Assembly (NCBI GenBank): GCA_947627695.1
Contig: CANQXF010000003.1
Location: forward strand, 124,001-188,000
Source of the DNA: an uncultured Ruminiclostridium sp.
GTDB taxonomy: Bacteria; Bacillota; Clostridia; Oscillospirales; Ruminococcaceae
DNA: 64,000 bases
Direction: 5' to 3'
Shown: in pieces, positions 26,082 to 34,150 of the stretch
Layout: every line of letters starts with the position of its first letter
How positions within the stretch are numbered: the stretch's first letter is position 1
Translations under genes and position numbers: made by a program
Notes under the pieces: generated by a model
What the model saw: only the letters and a program-made list of their open reading frames with translations
Told to the model about the DNA's origin: nothing
The model's database searches: none

Positions 26082-26993
26082 ATGCAAAAGCTGGTCGATT
26101 TTATTACTTTATGCGCATATGCTGTCAAAAGACTGGCAAAGCGTATTGAAGCGGACAATCTTACAGCTTATGCAGCACAAGCGGCATTCTTTGTTTTTAT
26201 ATCCATTTTCCCGTTCTTTTTATTATTTTTGACCCTCCTTAAATATATACCGTTTTTTAGCAGTGATAATATTGCTTCATGGAATATAGATTTTTTAAGT
26301 CCCACAATAGCGGAGCTTTTGAAAAATATAGTTTCTGAGGCGGAGCAAAACGGTTCGGGAGCAATAATATCCATTACGACGATTGCTGCTCTGTGGGCAT
26401 GCTCCAAGGGAGTTTTAGGAATAATTTACGGATTGAATTCAGTGTATAAAACAACAGAAAAGAGAGGGTATATTCGTTTAAGAGGAGTTTCCGTTTTCTA
26501 TACCGTAGGTTTTATGATCTCACTGGTCCTCGCGTTGATTTTAACGGTTTTCGGAAACAAAATACTTGACGCTGTACTTTTAAATATGCCTTTTCTGGCA
26601 TATCTTGCAGAAATTGTGAGAGATGTGCGATGGCTGGTCGCGTTGGGTTTATTGATTTTATTTTTTATGTTCATATATACAATAATACCGGAACGAAAAA
26701 CGAAATTGAAAAATGAACTTCCTGGAGCGATAATAAGTGCAGTAGGCTGGATAGGCTTTTCAGCATTATATTCTTTTTATATAGACAATTTCGGAAATCA
26801 TTCAAGCGTATATGGCAGTCTCACAGCAATTGTTCTCTTTCTTTTATGGCTTTATTTTTGTATGGTAATTCTTTTTTTCGGTGCAGAGATAAATGATATG
26901 ATAAGAGTTCATAATTTATATGAGCTTATCAAACGAAATCGTTCGGTAAAAAGCAAAGGACATTTTATTAAAGCAAATATAACCAAAAGATAA
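26082..26993 (+). CDS. YihY/BrkB-family membrane protein
   Basis: A 303-residue inner-membrane protein with about six membrane helices and the family signatures: DNLTAYAAQAAFFVFISIFPF in the first helix region and LPGAIISAVGW..F..YSFYIDNFGNHSSVYGSL near residues 210-245. The name BrkB came from an early Bordetella serum-resistance report and the RNase BN label was withdrawn, so the true function is open. It follows mreB by 23 bases with an AAGGAGTG ribosome site and ends in a strong terminator, forming a two-gene unit with mreB. Confidence 0.85.
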   Translation: MQKLVDFITLCAYAVKRLAKRIEADNLTAYAAQAAFFVFISIFPFFLLFLTLLKYIPFFSSDNIASWNIDFLSPTIAELLKNIVSEAEQNGSGAIISITTIAALWACSKGVLGIIYGLNSVYKTTEKRGYIRLRGVSVFYTVGFMISLVLALILTVFGNKILDAVLLNMPFLAYLAEIVRDVRWLVALGLLILFFMFIYTIIPERKTKLKNELPGAIISAVGWIGFSALYSFYIDNFGNHSSVYGSLTAIVLFLLWLYFCMVILFFGAEINDMIRVHNLYELIKRNRSVKSKGHFIKANITKR

Positions 26994-27005
26994 AAGATAA
27001 CAAGC

Positions 27006-27038
27006 AAAAAGACGATTGATAAGCAATCGTCTTTTTAT
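27006..27038. terminator. Bidirectional terminator between brkB-like gene and sigK
   Basis: A 13-bp perfect stem (AAAAAGACGATTG at 27006-27018 with CAATCGTCTTTTT at 27024-27036) has a five-base loop. It is flanked by T runs on both strands, so it can end the mreB operon on the plus strand and sigK on the minus strand about 130 bases past the sigK stop. Confidence 0.9.
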
Positions 27039-27104
27039 TTATGACAGCAAATTTATATTACTGGAAAAGGAAAAATTTTATTTTAAGAAAAAACAATGTT
27101 TTGA

Positions 27105-27133
27105 TTGACATTGTATTAAGAAAGGAGTAAAAT
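27105..27133 (+). promoter_or_regulatory. Consensus-like promoter directed antisense into sigK
   Basis: A perfect TTGACA (27105-27110), a 17-bp spacer and TAAAAT (27128-27133, five of six) lie downstream of the sigK stop and point toward sigK on the opposite strand. Transcription would begin near 27140 and run antisense into the sigK 3' end. AAAGGAG and an ATG at 27138 also lie here, but the ATG would be at or before the predicted start. No plus-strand gene follows until rnfC at 28016. Confidence 0.4.
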
Positions 27134-27166
27134 AATTATGTATAAAAATTTAGAAATAAATTATTT

Positions 27167-27874
27167 TCAGTCGTTTTTTTCAAATCTGTCTGCAAGCTTT
27201 TTCAGTGCTTTCTTTTCTATTCTGCTTACATATGAACGGGAAATATTTAGCTTTTCCGCAACTTCTCTTTGAGTCATCGCCTTGCTTGGAAAGCCTTTCG
27301 TGGAATTTAGACCGTATCTGTTGTATAATATCACTTTCTCTCGCTCGTCAAGCGATTCGTTTATATATCGGTATAGCTTTTGCAGGTCTATTCTCAGATC
27401 TACTTCCTTTGAAACGTCGGTCATATCCTTAAAGATGTCGGCTATTGTAAGCGAATTTCCGTCTTTGTCCACTTCAATGGGTGCGTCAAGATGCATTTCG
27501 TTTTGTTGGTGCTTTATTTTTCTGAAATACATTTTTATTTGATTGTCAATGCATTTCCCCGCATAAGTGGAAAAATTGGTATTTTTATCCTCAGAGAATG
27601 TTTCGACTGCTCTTATCAAGCCGATCGTGCCTATTGATATAAGGTCTTCCTGTTCGTTTGATTCTGAATAGTGCTTTTTTACTATATAAACTACCAATCT
27701 CAGGTTGTGTTCTATCAGTTTTTCGCGGGCTTTTTCATCTCCGTCTGCTATTTTTCGTATACATTCGAGCTCTTCTTTTTTTGACAAGGGTTTTGGAAAG
27801 TTATTCGGACTGTCAAAATGCAGGGCAAAAAACATCAGGTTCTTTAATACCATTTGAATGACAAGCATAAACAT
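27167..27874 (-). CDS. sigK: Sporulation sigma factor SigK (late mother cell)
   Basis: Sigma-K drives late mother-cell genes such as those for spore coat. The 235-residue protein starts with a hydrophobic pro-sequence of about 20 residues (MFMLVIQMVLKNLMFFALHF) that must be removed by the SpoIVFB protease in species that retain it. NNFPKPLSKKEE then matches the start of mature sigma-K. Region 2 (DLISIGTIGLIRAVETF) and the terminal helix-turn-helix (KLNISRSYVSRIEKKAL) are complete. The gene is not split by a skin element. An AGGACGG ribosome site precedes the start. I could not place a convincing sigma-E promoter in the 141 bases upstream. Confidence 0.92.
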   Translation of the reverse strand: MFMLVIQMVLKNLMFFALHFDSPNNFPKPLSKKEELECIRKIADGDEKAREKLIEHNLRLVVYIVKKHYSESNEQEDLISIGTIGLIRAVETFSEDKNTNFSTYAGKCIDNQIKMYFRKIKHQQNEMHLDAPIEVDKDGNSLTIADIFKDMTDVSKEVDLRIDLQKLYRYINESLDEREKVILYNRYGLNSTKGFPSKAMTQREVAEKLNISRSYVSRIEKKALKKLADRFEKND

Positions 27875-28015
27875 ATAAGTACCGTCCTTTTAAATATTCA
27901 GTAATTATTACTGTATTTTTTTGTCAAATATTCTGCACTGCTTGTGATAAATAAGGCAATATTTATGACAGCCATGAATATTCACATATAAATCAATATA
28001 AAAAAGGGTGTTGTT

Positions 28016-29302
28016 ATGAAATTACATTCCGTAAGACTTCCGCATTTCAATAATTCGGCAGATAAATCCACAGTCGAAATCGCTCTGCCTGAAAAAGTTG
28101 TTATCAGTATGTCTCAGCATGGCGGAGTACCTTGCACACCGCTGGTGCAAATCGGTGACAAGGTAAAAACAGGACAGCTTATCGGAAGCTGTGACGCAGT
28201 TATATCTGCCCCGGTACATTCAAGCGTTACCGGCACAGTCTGCGATATAACAGAAATAATAAACATAATGGGCAAACGCAATAAAGCTGTGGTCGTGCAG
28301 ACTTCTGAGGAGCAAACACTGCACGAAGATATAGCCCCACCTGCGGTGAATAACAGAGAGGACTTTATAAATGCCGTTAAGAACAGCGGGTCTGTGGGCT
28401 TGGGCGGAGCAGGCTTTCCTACATATGTTAAATTGAATTATGACAGAAAGCTGTCATATGCAGATACCCTGCTTATAAACGCTGCCGAATGCGAACCGTA
28501 CATAACCTCCGATTACAGAGCTATAATGGAGCAGGCTGACGAACTGATAAACGGAATAAAATTGATAAAAAAATATCTTGAAATAGAAACTGCCTACATC
28601 GGAATAGAGGCTGACAAGCCTAAAGCCATTGAGAAGCTGACTGAAATGTGCGCAAAAGAGCAGGGAATATATGTGAAAAAGCTCCCGTCGGCATATCCTC
28701 AGGGAGCAGAAAAGGTGCTTATATATAATACCACAGGTCGTGTGCTTAAAGAAGGCGAGCTTCCCATATCCGTCCACTGCTTGGTTATGAACTGCTCTTC
28801 GGTGATTTTTATAAGCGAATACATAAAAACGGGCATACCGCTTATAAAAAGACGGCTCACTCTCGACGGAAATATAGTCAACAAACCTGTTAACGTCATT
28901 GTTCCTGTGGGAATACAGCTTTCTGAATTGTTGAAATACGTTGATGTGAGAAAACAGCCTGACAGAGTTATATTTGGCGGACCTATGATGGGGAGCAGTG
29001 TATACGATCCTGAAATGCCGATTTTAAAAACAAATAATGCCGTTTTGTTTTTTGAAGGCACGGCTGCGGGTCAGGAACCAACGCCCTGCATACGCTGCGG
29101 CAGATGCGTCAGGGCTTGTTCAATGAATTTAATGCCGACAGAACTTGAGTCTGCATATGACGCAGGCGATATAGAACAGTTGAAAAAGCTAAAAGTTAAT
29201 TTATGTATGAACTGCGGAGCCTGCTCTTATGTATGCCCTGCAAAACGAAATCTTTCAGAAAAAAATCAGCTTGCAAAAATCTTGCTGAGGAACGGGGGTT
29301 GA
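28016..29302 (+). CDS. rnfC: Rnf complex subunit C
   Basis: RnfC is the soluble NADH-facing subunit of the Rnf complex, which couples electron flow between ferredoxin and NAD+ to Na+ or H+ transport. The 428-residue protein has the GLGGAGFPTYVK flavin/NADH-binding motif near residues 130-141, the INAAECEPYI motif, and two [4Fe-4S] motifs near the C terminus (CIRCGRCVRAC and CMNCGACSYVCP). It heads the gene order rnfC-D-G-E-A-B, the usual clostridial order. AAAGGGTG is the ribosome site. Rnf is a main energy-conserving site in many anaerobes. Confidence 0.95.
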   Translation: MKLHSVRLPHFNNSADKSTVEIALPEKVVISMSQHGGVPCTPLVQIGDKVKTGQLIGSCDAVISAPVHSSVTGTVCDITEIINIMGKRNKAVVVQTSEEQTLHEDIAPPAVNNREDFINAVKNSGSVGLGGAGFPTYVKLNYDRKLSYADTLLINAAECEPYITSDYRAIMEQADELINGIKLIKKYLEIETAYIGIEADKPKAIEKLTEMCAKEQGIYVKKLPSAYPQGAEKVLIYNTTGRVLKEGELPISVHCLVMNCSSVIFISEYIKTGIPLIKRRLTLDGNIVNKPVNVIVPVGIQLSELLKYVDVRKQPDRVIFGGPMMGSSVYDPEMPILKTNNAVLFFEGTAAGQEPTPCIRCGRCVRACSMNLMPTELESAYDAGDIEQLKKLKVNLCMNCGACSYVCPAKRNLSEKNQLAKILLRNGG

Positions 29303-29304
29303 CA

Positions 29305-30234
29305 ATGAATAATTATCTTATTGAGCCTGCTCCTCATATAAAAAGCAAAATAACTACTCAGAAGATAATGCTCCATGTCATTATCTCGCTTATGCCTGCC
29401 GTTATTGCATCGACAGTTATATACGGCTTAAGAGCGTTACTTATGATAGTTGTTTGTTCTGCTGTATGCGTTCTTTCGGAATTGATTTTTGAAAAAATTA
29501 CAAAGAGACCCAGAACTATCAACGATTTGTCCGCAATAGTTACAGGCATATTACTTGCGTTTAATCTTCCTCCAACGTTACCTTTCTATATGGCGATTAT
29601 AGGGAGCGTTATTGCAATTGTATTTGTAAAGAACTTTTTTGGAGGTATCGGGCAGAATTTTGCAAACCCTGCCATAACTGCAAGAATTATTCTTATGCTG
29701 TCATTTACTTCCTATATGACCACATGGGTAAAGCCGTTTTATTACACTATGTCGGCTGATGCAGTATCTACTGCAACGCCGCTTGTATCCGAAGAAGCTC
29801 CTGACCTTCTGAATATGCTCTTTGTAAAATCAGGATGTATAGGTGAATGTTGTACCGTGGCTTTGCTTTTGGGAGGATTGTATCTTATTGCAATGCGGAT
29901 AATAAACCCGCTTACTCCTGTTGTTTATATCGGAACTTTTGCTTTGCTTACGCTTGCAACGGGTGGAGATGTTCCTATGCAGGTGCTTTCGGGCGGACTT
30001 ATTCTGGGTGCTTTCTTTATGGCGACCGATTATGCGACCACGCCGATAACGACAGGAGGGAAAGTGATCTTTGCCGCAGGCTGTGGTATCCTCACGTTTT
30101 TGATCAGAAATTTCGGTACAATGCCTGAGGGCGTTTCTTACTCAATATTGATTATGAATATACTTACTCCTTTTATAGATAAGCTGACAGTATCTCATCC
30201 TTTCGGAGCCAAAAAAGGAGGTGCTGGAAAATGA
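29305..30234 (+). CDS. rnfD: Rnf complex subunit D
   Basis: An integral membrane flavoprotein of the Rnf complex. The 309-residue protein is strongly hydrophobic, with 8-10 helices predicted by eye. It contains STATPL near residue 155, the motif in which a threonine carries covalently bound FMN in RnfD/NqrB. The ATG at 29305 follows the rnfC stop by two bases and has a GGGGG ribosome site. A longer in-frame start at 29203 lies inside rnfC and lacks family support. The TDYATTPIT segment near residue 247 is also typical. Confidence 0.94.
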   Translation: MNNYLIEPAPHIKSKITTQKIMLHVIISLMPAVIASTVIYGLRALLMIVVCSAVCVLSELIFEKITKRPRTINDLSAIVTGILLAFNLPPTLPFYMAIIGSVIAIVFVKNFFGGIGQNFANPAITARIILMLSFTSYMTTWVKPFYYTMSADAVSTATPLVSEEAPDLLNMLFVKSGCIGECCTVALLLGGLYLIAMRIINPLTPVVYIGTFALLTLATGGDVPMQVLSGGLILGAFFMATDYATTPITTGGKVIFAAGCGILTFLIRNFGTMPEGVSYSILIMNILTPFIDKLTVSHPFGAKKGGAGK

Positions 30235-30794
30235 GCAGAATAAAACCTGTCATCGTACTTACTGCAATTACCACAATAGTCGCTGTTCTCCTTATATTAA
30301 CTTATAGCTTTACATATGTAGATACGTCGAATATGATAACCGATAAGCTGATGAATGCTTGTACAGAGGCAATGGGCGAGGGTGAATTTTCGATAGTTTC
30401 TGACTGGAAAGCTGAAGGCTATGCCATAGATAAGCCTGATAATGTTGAAAAAATGATAAAAAAATCTGACGGCTCTATTGCATTTGAGATAATTACAAAT
30501 GGTTATTCAAAAAAAGGTATCGACATTCTTGTTGCGATCAATGAGGACGGAAGTATAAAGGCAGTCAGCATAGTATCTCTCGGCGAAACCCCCGGACTTG
30601 GTACAAAGGTGCAGAACAAGGATTTTCTGGAGCAGTTTTCAGGCAAAAAAGACAGCATTGAATTGGTAAAACATTCTCCTGCCTCAGAAAATGAAATACA
30701 GGCGGTAACGGGCGCTACTTACTCCTCCACGGGCGTCACCGAGGCTGTAAATATTGCTTTATCCGTATACCCTCAGTTGAATGTTAACGGTTAA
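30231..30794 (+). CDS. rnfG: Rnf complex subunit G
   Basis: RnfG carries a covalent FMN on the outer face of the membrane. The 187-residue protein has one N-terminal membrane helix (about residues 6-27), then an extracytoplasmic FMN-binding domain with GETPGLGTK near 122-130 and the flavinylation motif TGATYSSTGV near 163-172, where a threonine is the usual FMN attachment site. Flavinylation requires ApbE, which is not encoded here. Its ATG overlaps the rnfD stop (ATGA), so the subunits are translationally coupled. Confidence 0.94.
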   Translation: MSRIKPVIVLTAITTIVAVLLILTYSFTYVDTSNMITDKLMNACTEAMGEGEFSIVSDWKAEGYAIDKPDNVEKMIKKSDGSIAFEIITNGYSKKGIDILVAINEDGSIKAVSIVSLGETPGLGTKVQNKDFLEQFSGKKDSIELVKHSPASENEIQAVTGATYSSTGVTEAVNIALSVYPQLNVNG

Positions 30795-30805
30795 TGGAGG
30801 CTTGT

Positions 30806-31477
30806 ATGAGTAATTTAAAGGAATTTACCAAAGGAATTATAAAAGAAAACCCAAACCTCGTTATGCTTTTAGGTATGTGTCCTACTCTTGCGGTCACCAC
30901 AATGGCTGAAAACGGCTTGGGAATGGGACTTGCTACAACATTTGTTTTGGTTTGCTCTAACTGTGTAATTTCACTTATGAAAAAAATAATTCCTTCACAG
31001 GTCAGACTGCCTGCGTTTATAGTAATTATTTCAGGATTTGTTACCTTGGTGGGAATGTTGTTACAAAAATTTGTTCCTTCCTTGTATGACGCTTTGGGAC
31101 TCTTTTTAAGCCTTATTACAGTCAACTGTATAATACTTGGAAGGGCAGAGATGTTTGCGTGCAAAAATAAAGTTATACCGTCCATATTTGACGGTCTCGG
31201 CATGGGCGTCGGATTTACCCTTTCTTTGTTAGTGGTGGGTTCGTTCCGTGAAATTTTAGGTTCTGGAACGTGGTTTGGCATTCAGCTTATGCCTGATTTT
31301 ATTCAGCCGATGACGATTTTTATTTTACCTGCTGGTGGATTTTTCTCACTGGGAGTTATAATTGCCATTGTGGGAATTGCTACCAAGAAAAAGCCGAAGG
31401 ATATCACTTGTACGGCTTGCCCCAACAGAGAAATGTGCAAGTTTGCATCAGATGAGCCTACTGAAGAAAAAGCATAA
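30806..31477 (+). CDS. rnfE: Rnf complex subunit E
   Basis: A membrane subunit that, with RnfA, forms the inverted pair holding a membrane-embedded iron-sulfur centre. Candidate ligands are C25 in LGMCPTLAV and C108 in LITVNCIILG. The ATG at 30806 (223 residues) is preferred because GGAGG lies six bases ahead; an in-frame ATG at 30794 precedes that ribosome site. The short hydrophilic tail holds a three-cysteine cluster, C202, C205 and C211 (CTACPNREMC), which may bind an extra metal or be structural. Confidence 0.94.
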   Translation: MSNLKEFTKGIIKENPNLVMLLGMCPTLAVTTMAENGLGMGLATTFVLVCSNCVISLMKKIIPSQVRLPAFIVIISGFVTLVGMLLQKFVPSLYDALGLFLSLITVNCIILGRAEMFACKNKVIPSIFDGLGMGVGFTLSLLVVGSFREILGSGTWFGIQLMPDFIQPMTIFILPAGGFFSLGVIIAIVGIATKKKPKDITCTACPNREMCKFASDEPTEEKA

Positions 31478-31512
31478 AATCCATTACTTGAACAGGAGTA
31501 TGATAATACAAA

Positions 31513-32115
31513 ATGGAAATTTTTAAGACAGTTGCCATTATTCTCTTAACAGGCATACTAACGGAGAATTTTGTACTCAGTAAATTTTTAGGAATATGTC
31601 CTTTTCTCGGCGTTTCCAAAAAGACAAACAGTTCTCTGGGAATGGGAATTGCCGTAACATTTGTTATGGTGTTTTCTACCGCCGCTACATATCCTATTTA
31701 TTACGGAGTTCTTGTACCACTACATATAGAATATATGCAAACGGTAGCTTTCATTTTGATAATTGCACTTTTAGTCCAGCTTGTAGAAATGGCTATGAAA
31801 AAGTACATTCCTCCCCTTTATAAATCGCTGGGCGTATATCTTCCTCTTATAACTACCAACTGCGCTGTTTTGGGCGTTACAATACTGAATATTGACAATG
31901 AGTACGGATTTGGCGAGTCGCTTGTCAATGCATTGGGAGCAGGAATAGGCTTTTTACTTGTAATGCTTATCTTTTCAGGTGTAAGAGGACGGCTTGAACG
32001 CTGCAATATACCCAAAGCATTACAGGGTACTCCTATAACTCTTATGGCCGCATCTATTGTTTCTCTTGCATTTATAGGCTTTGGCGGCATTGTGGATAAT
32101 ATTTTCGGAGGATGA
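31513..32115 (+). CDS. rnfA: Rnf complex subunit A
   Basis: The partner of RnfE in the membrane core. The 200-residue protein has about six helices and begins with the family pattern ILTENFVLSKFLGICPF, with C29 a probable membrane Fe-S ligand, and later LITTNCAVLGV with the second cysteine. The next gene, rnfB, starts one base after the stop, and its ribosome site (GGAGG) lies within the last codons of rnfA. The 35-base gap before rnfA includes ACAGGAG as ribosome site. Confidence 0.95.
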   Translation: MEIFKTVAIILLTGILTENFVLSKFLGICPFLGVSKKTNSSLGMGIAVTFVMVFSTAATYPIYYGVLVPLHIEYMQTVAFILIIALLVQLVEMAMKKYIPPLYKSLGVYLPLITTNCAVLGVTILNIDNEYGFGESLVNALGAGIGFLLVMLIFSGVRGRLERCNIPKALQGTPITLMAASIVSLAFIGFGGIVDNIFGG

Positions 32116-32116
32116 A

Positions 32117-32914
32117 ATGGAATCGGTAATTAGTGTTTTGTTTTTCCTGATAATAGGAGCAGTTGCGGGAGCATTGCTTACAGTTGCGGGAAAAATATTC
32201 TTTGTAAAAACAGATGAAACGGTGGAAAAAATAACAGAGGCTTTGCCCGGAGCAAACTGCGGCGGTTGCGGATTTGCAGGCTGTGAGGCATATGCTCAGG
32301 CGATTGCAAGCGGAGCAGCAAAGCCCAACCTTTGTTCTCCAGGCGGACTTGAGGTCAACAAAAAAATAAGCGGCATACTCGGCGTTGAAGTAGAAGAAAG
32401 CGAGCCTATGGTGGCTTATGTTCACTGCAACGGCTGCAACGGCGCTACTGAGGACAAGTATGTATATGTGGGAACAAAACAATGTGTAGCCGCCGAAAAA
32501 TTCTATAACGGAAAAGGGAATTGTTCTTATGGCTGTACAGGCTTTGGCGATTGCGTAAAAGTTTGTGAAAATGACGCCATAAAAATTGTTAATGGCGTTG
32601 CCGTTATTGATCCTCATAAATGCTTTGCCTGCGGAAAATGCGTTAAGGTTTGTCCTAATCACCTTATTTCCTTAAAGAAAAAATCATCAGTAGTTGCTGT
32701 ACGCTGTTCGTCGCAGGATATAGGAAAGGTTACAAGAACTGTTTGCAAGAACGGCTGTATCGGGTGCGGCATATGTGTAAAGAAATGCCCTGAGCAGGCT
32801 GTTTCAATAAACGGGAATCACGCTGAAATTGATTACAATAAATGCGTTTCCTGCGGAATATGTGCGCAGTCCTGCCCTGTAAAATGCATTGAAATTCTTG
32901 CAAAATGCGGTTAA
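32117..32914 (+). CDS. rnfB: Rnf complex subunit B (ferredoxin-side electron entry)
   Basis: RnfB accepts electrons from reduced ferredoxin. The 265-residue protein has an N-terminal membrane helix (about residues 5-27), a four-cysteine cluster motif with C48, C51, C56 and C73 in the GANCGGCGFAGC region, and then three further [4Fe-4S] motifs of ferredoxin type (CFACGKCVKVCP, CIGCGICVKKCP, CVSCGICAQSCP). The start at 32117 has GGAGG five bases upstream; an in-frame start at 32081 lies inside rnfA. The final cysteine-rich motif ends almost at the C terminus. Confidence 0.95.
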   Translation: MESVISVLFFLIIGAVAGALLTVAGKIFFVKTDETVEKITEALPGANCGGCGFAGCEAYAQAIASGAAKPNLCSPGGLEVNKKISGILGVEVEESEPMVAYVHCNGCNGATEDKYVYVGTKQCVAAEKFYNGKGNCSYGCTGFGDCVKVCENDAIKIVNGVAVIDPHKCFACGKCVKVCPNHLISLKKKSSVVAVRCSSQDIGKVTRTVCKNGCIGCGICVKKCPEQAVSINGNHAEIDYNKCVSCGICAQSCPVKCIEILAKCG

Positions 32915-32933
32915 GTTAAGAGAGGGATAAAAA

Positions 32934-34133
32934 TTGACGGAGCTTTTTAAAATTATAAGAAGTGTGATCGACGATTACGGAAAACATCTCAGCGGTGCTA
33001 AAATCAAGGAATTTGAGACAGAAGACCCTCTTTCTGAAAAGCTTTTACAGCAAAACCTTTGTGCGGTAAATTGCAGAAGGATATTGTTTCTGGCTGTACC
33101 GTTAGCTGTTATCTGTGTTATTGCACTTGTTCTGGTGATAATTGATATAAATAAATCGGTTTTGACCGAAGCTGTATTGTCTATAATCGGGCTGATATCT
33201 TTACTCTTTGGCTGCAGCTTTATGGCGGTGTTGATTTTCGGAGAGTATAAGCATAAAAAATCAAAAGAAAATCAGCTTGATAAATATATCATAATTTTCT
33301 GGTCAATTTTTTCTCTTGGTATGTTATTGTTATGTGCGTCAGACTTTTCCGCTAATATTTTTTCTTACAGATTTTATTTGTATCTTGTTGTCCTTACGGT
33401 TTTTCCTTTGTTTGATTTAAAAAAATCTCTTATTTTCATTACGCCTTTTTTGCTTATAACGATTATTTTAGGAATTATATTTCATGCGGATATATTGCTT
33501 ATGTTGCTTGCTGCGGTATTTTCAGCGGCATACATTATTGTTTCCTCATTGGTGTACAGCGCATATTGTTGCCTTTATATAAGCGACAGACAGCTTAATA
33601 TTGCAAATGAACGCTGCCGTCAGATAAATGAAAAGGATCCACTGACAGGTCTGCTTAACAAAAAAGGTTTGATAAAACGGCTGATGGACCTTATTGACAG
33701 AGGCGCAGACAAAAATATTGCCGCGATCTTTTTTGATATTGATGATTTCAGACGGTATAATCATATTTATTCAGATACTCAAAGCGACGAATGTCTTTAT
33801 AATATCTGCAATTGCGTGAGAATAATCGCAAAAACAAAAACTGATATTATTTCACGTTACAGCGGAGATGAATTTGTAATTATCGTGCAAAATATTTCGG
33901 AATATGATCTGGTCTCTTTTGCGGAGCAGATAAGGAAAAGCGTTGAAATTATGGGACTGCCTTTTGAAAACGACAAGCCTGTGACGATTACTGTGGGAAT
34001 TTCATCTATAATTGAAGATGACTTTACTGATTATTCAAAAATGTTTACAGAAGCGGAAGATAATCTTGCAATTGCAAAAAAGGGCGGAAAGAACTGCGTT
34101 GGGTATATGGGGAATGTGTTTAAAGCGAGATAG
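32934..34133 (+). CDS. Membrane GGDEF protein (probable diguanylate cyclase)
   Basis: Makes the second messenger c-di-GMP from two GTP if active. The first 220 residues include about six to seven membrane helices, so it probably senses a membrane or extracellular cue. The C-terminal GGDEF domain has DPLTGLLNKKG, FFDIDDF, and the active-site loop RYSGDEF, where S310 replaces the first glycine; SGDEF enzymes can be active. The product-inhibition I-site RxxD ahead of it reads TKTD, so feedback inhibition is probably lost. No EAL or HD-GYP partner is nearby. It starts with TTG at 32934, chosen because GAGAGGG precedes it. Confidence 0.82.
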   Translation: MTELFKIIRSVIDDYGKHLSGAKIKEFETEDPLSEKLLQQNLCAVNCRRILFLAVPLAVICVIALVLVIIDINKSVLTEAVLSIIGLISLLFGCSFMAVLIFGEYKHKKSKENQLDKYIIIFWSIFSLGMLLLCASDFSANIFSYRFYLYLVVLTVFPLFDLKKSLIFITPFLLITIILGIIFHADILLMLLAAVFSAAYIIVSSLVYSAYCCLYISDRQLNIANERCRQINEKDPLTGLLNKKGLIKRLMDLIDRGADKNIAAIFFDIDDFRRYNHIYSDTQSDECLYNICNCVRIIAKTKTDIISRYSGDEFVIIVQNISEYDLVSFAEQIRKSVEIMGLPFENDKPVTITVGISSIIEDDFTDYSKMFTEAEDNLAIAKKGGKNCVGYMGNVFKAR

Positions 34134-34150
34134 ACGTTAAAGGTGCAAAT

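Noticed and set aside
27138-27272. Plus-strand small ORF with AAAGGAG and ATG at 27138, overlapping the end of sigK
   Set aside because: It reads through the sigK coding region on the opposite strand, its composition is that of an antisense shadow, and the ATG would be at or before the start of any transcript from the nearby promoter. Only the promoter is kept.
27875-28015. A sigma-E promoter for sigK in the divergent region with rnfC
   Set aside because: GAATATT-like boxes exist but the nearest CATA-type -10 lies only about nine bases away, where 14-15 is needed.
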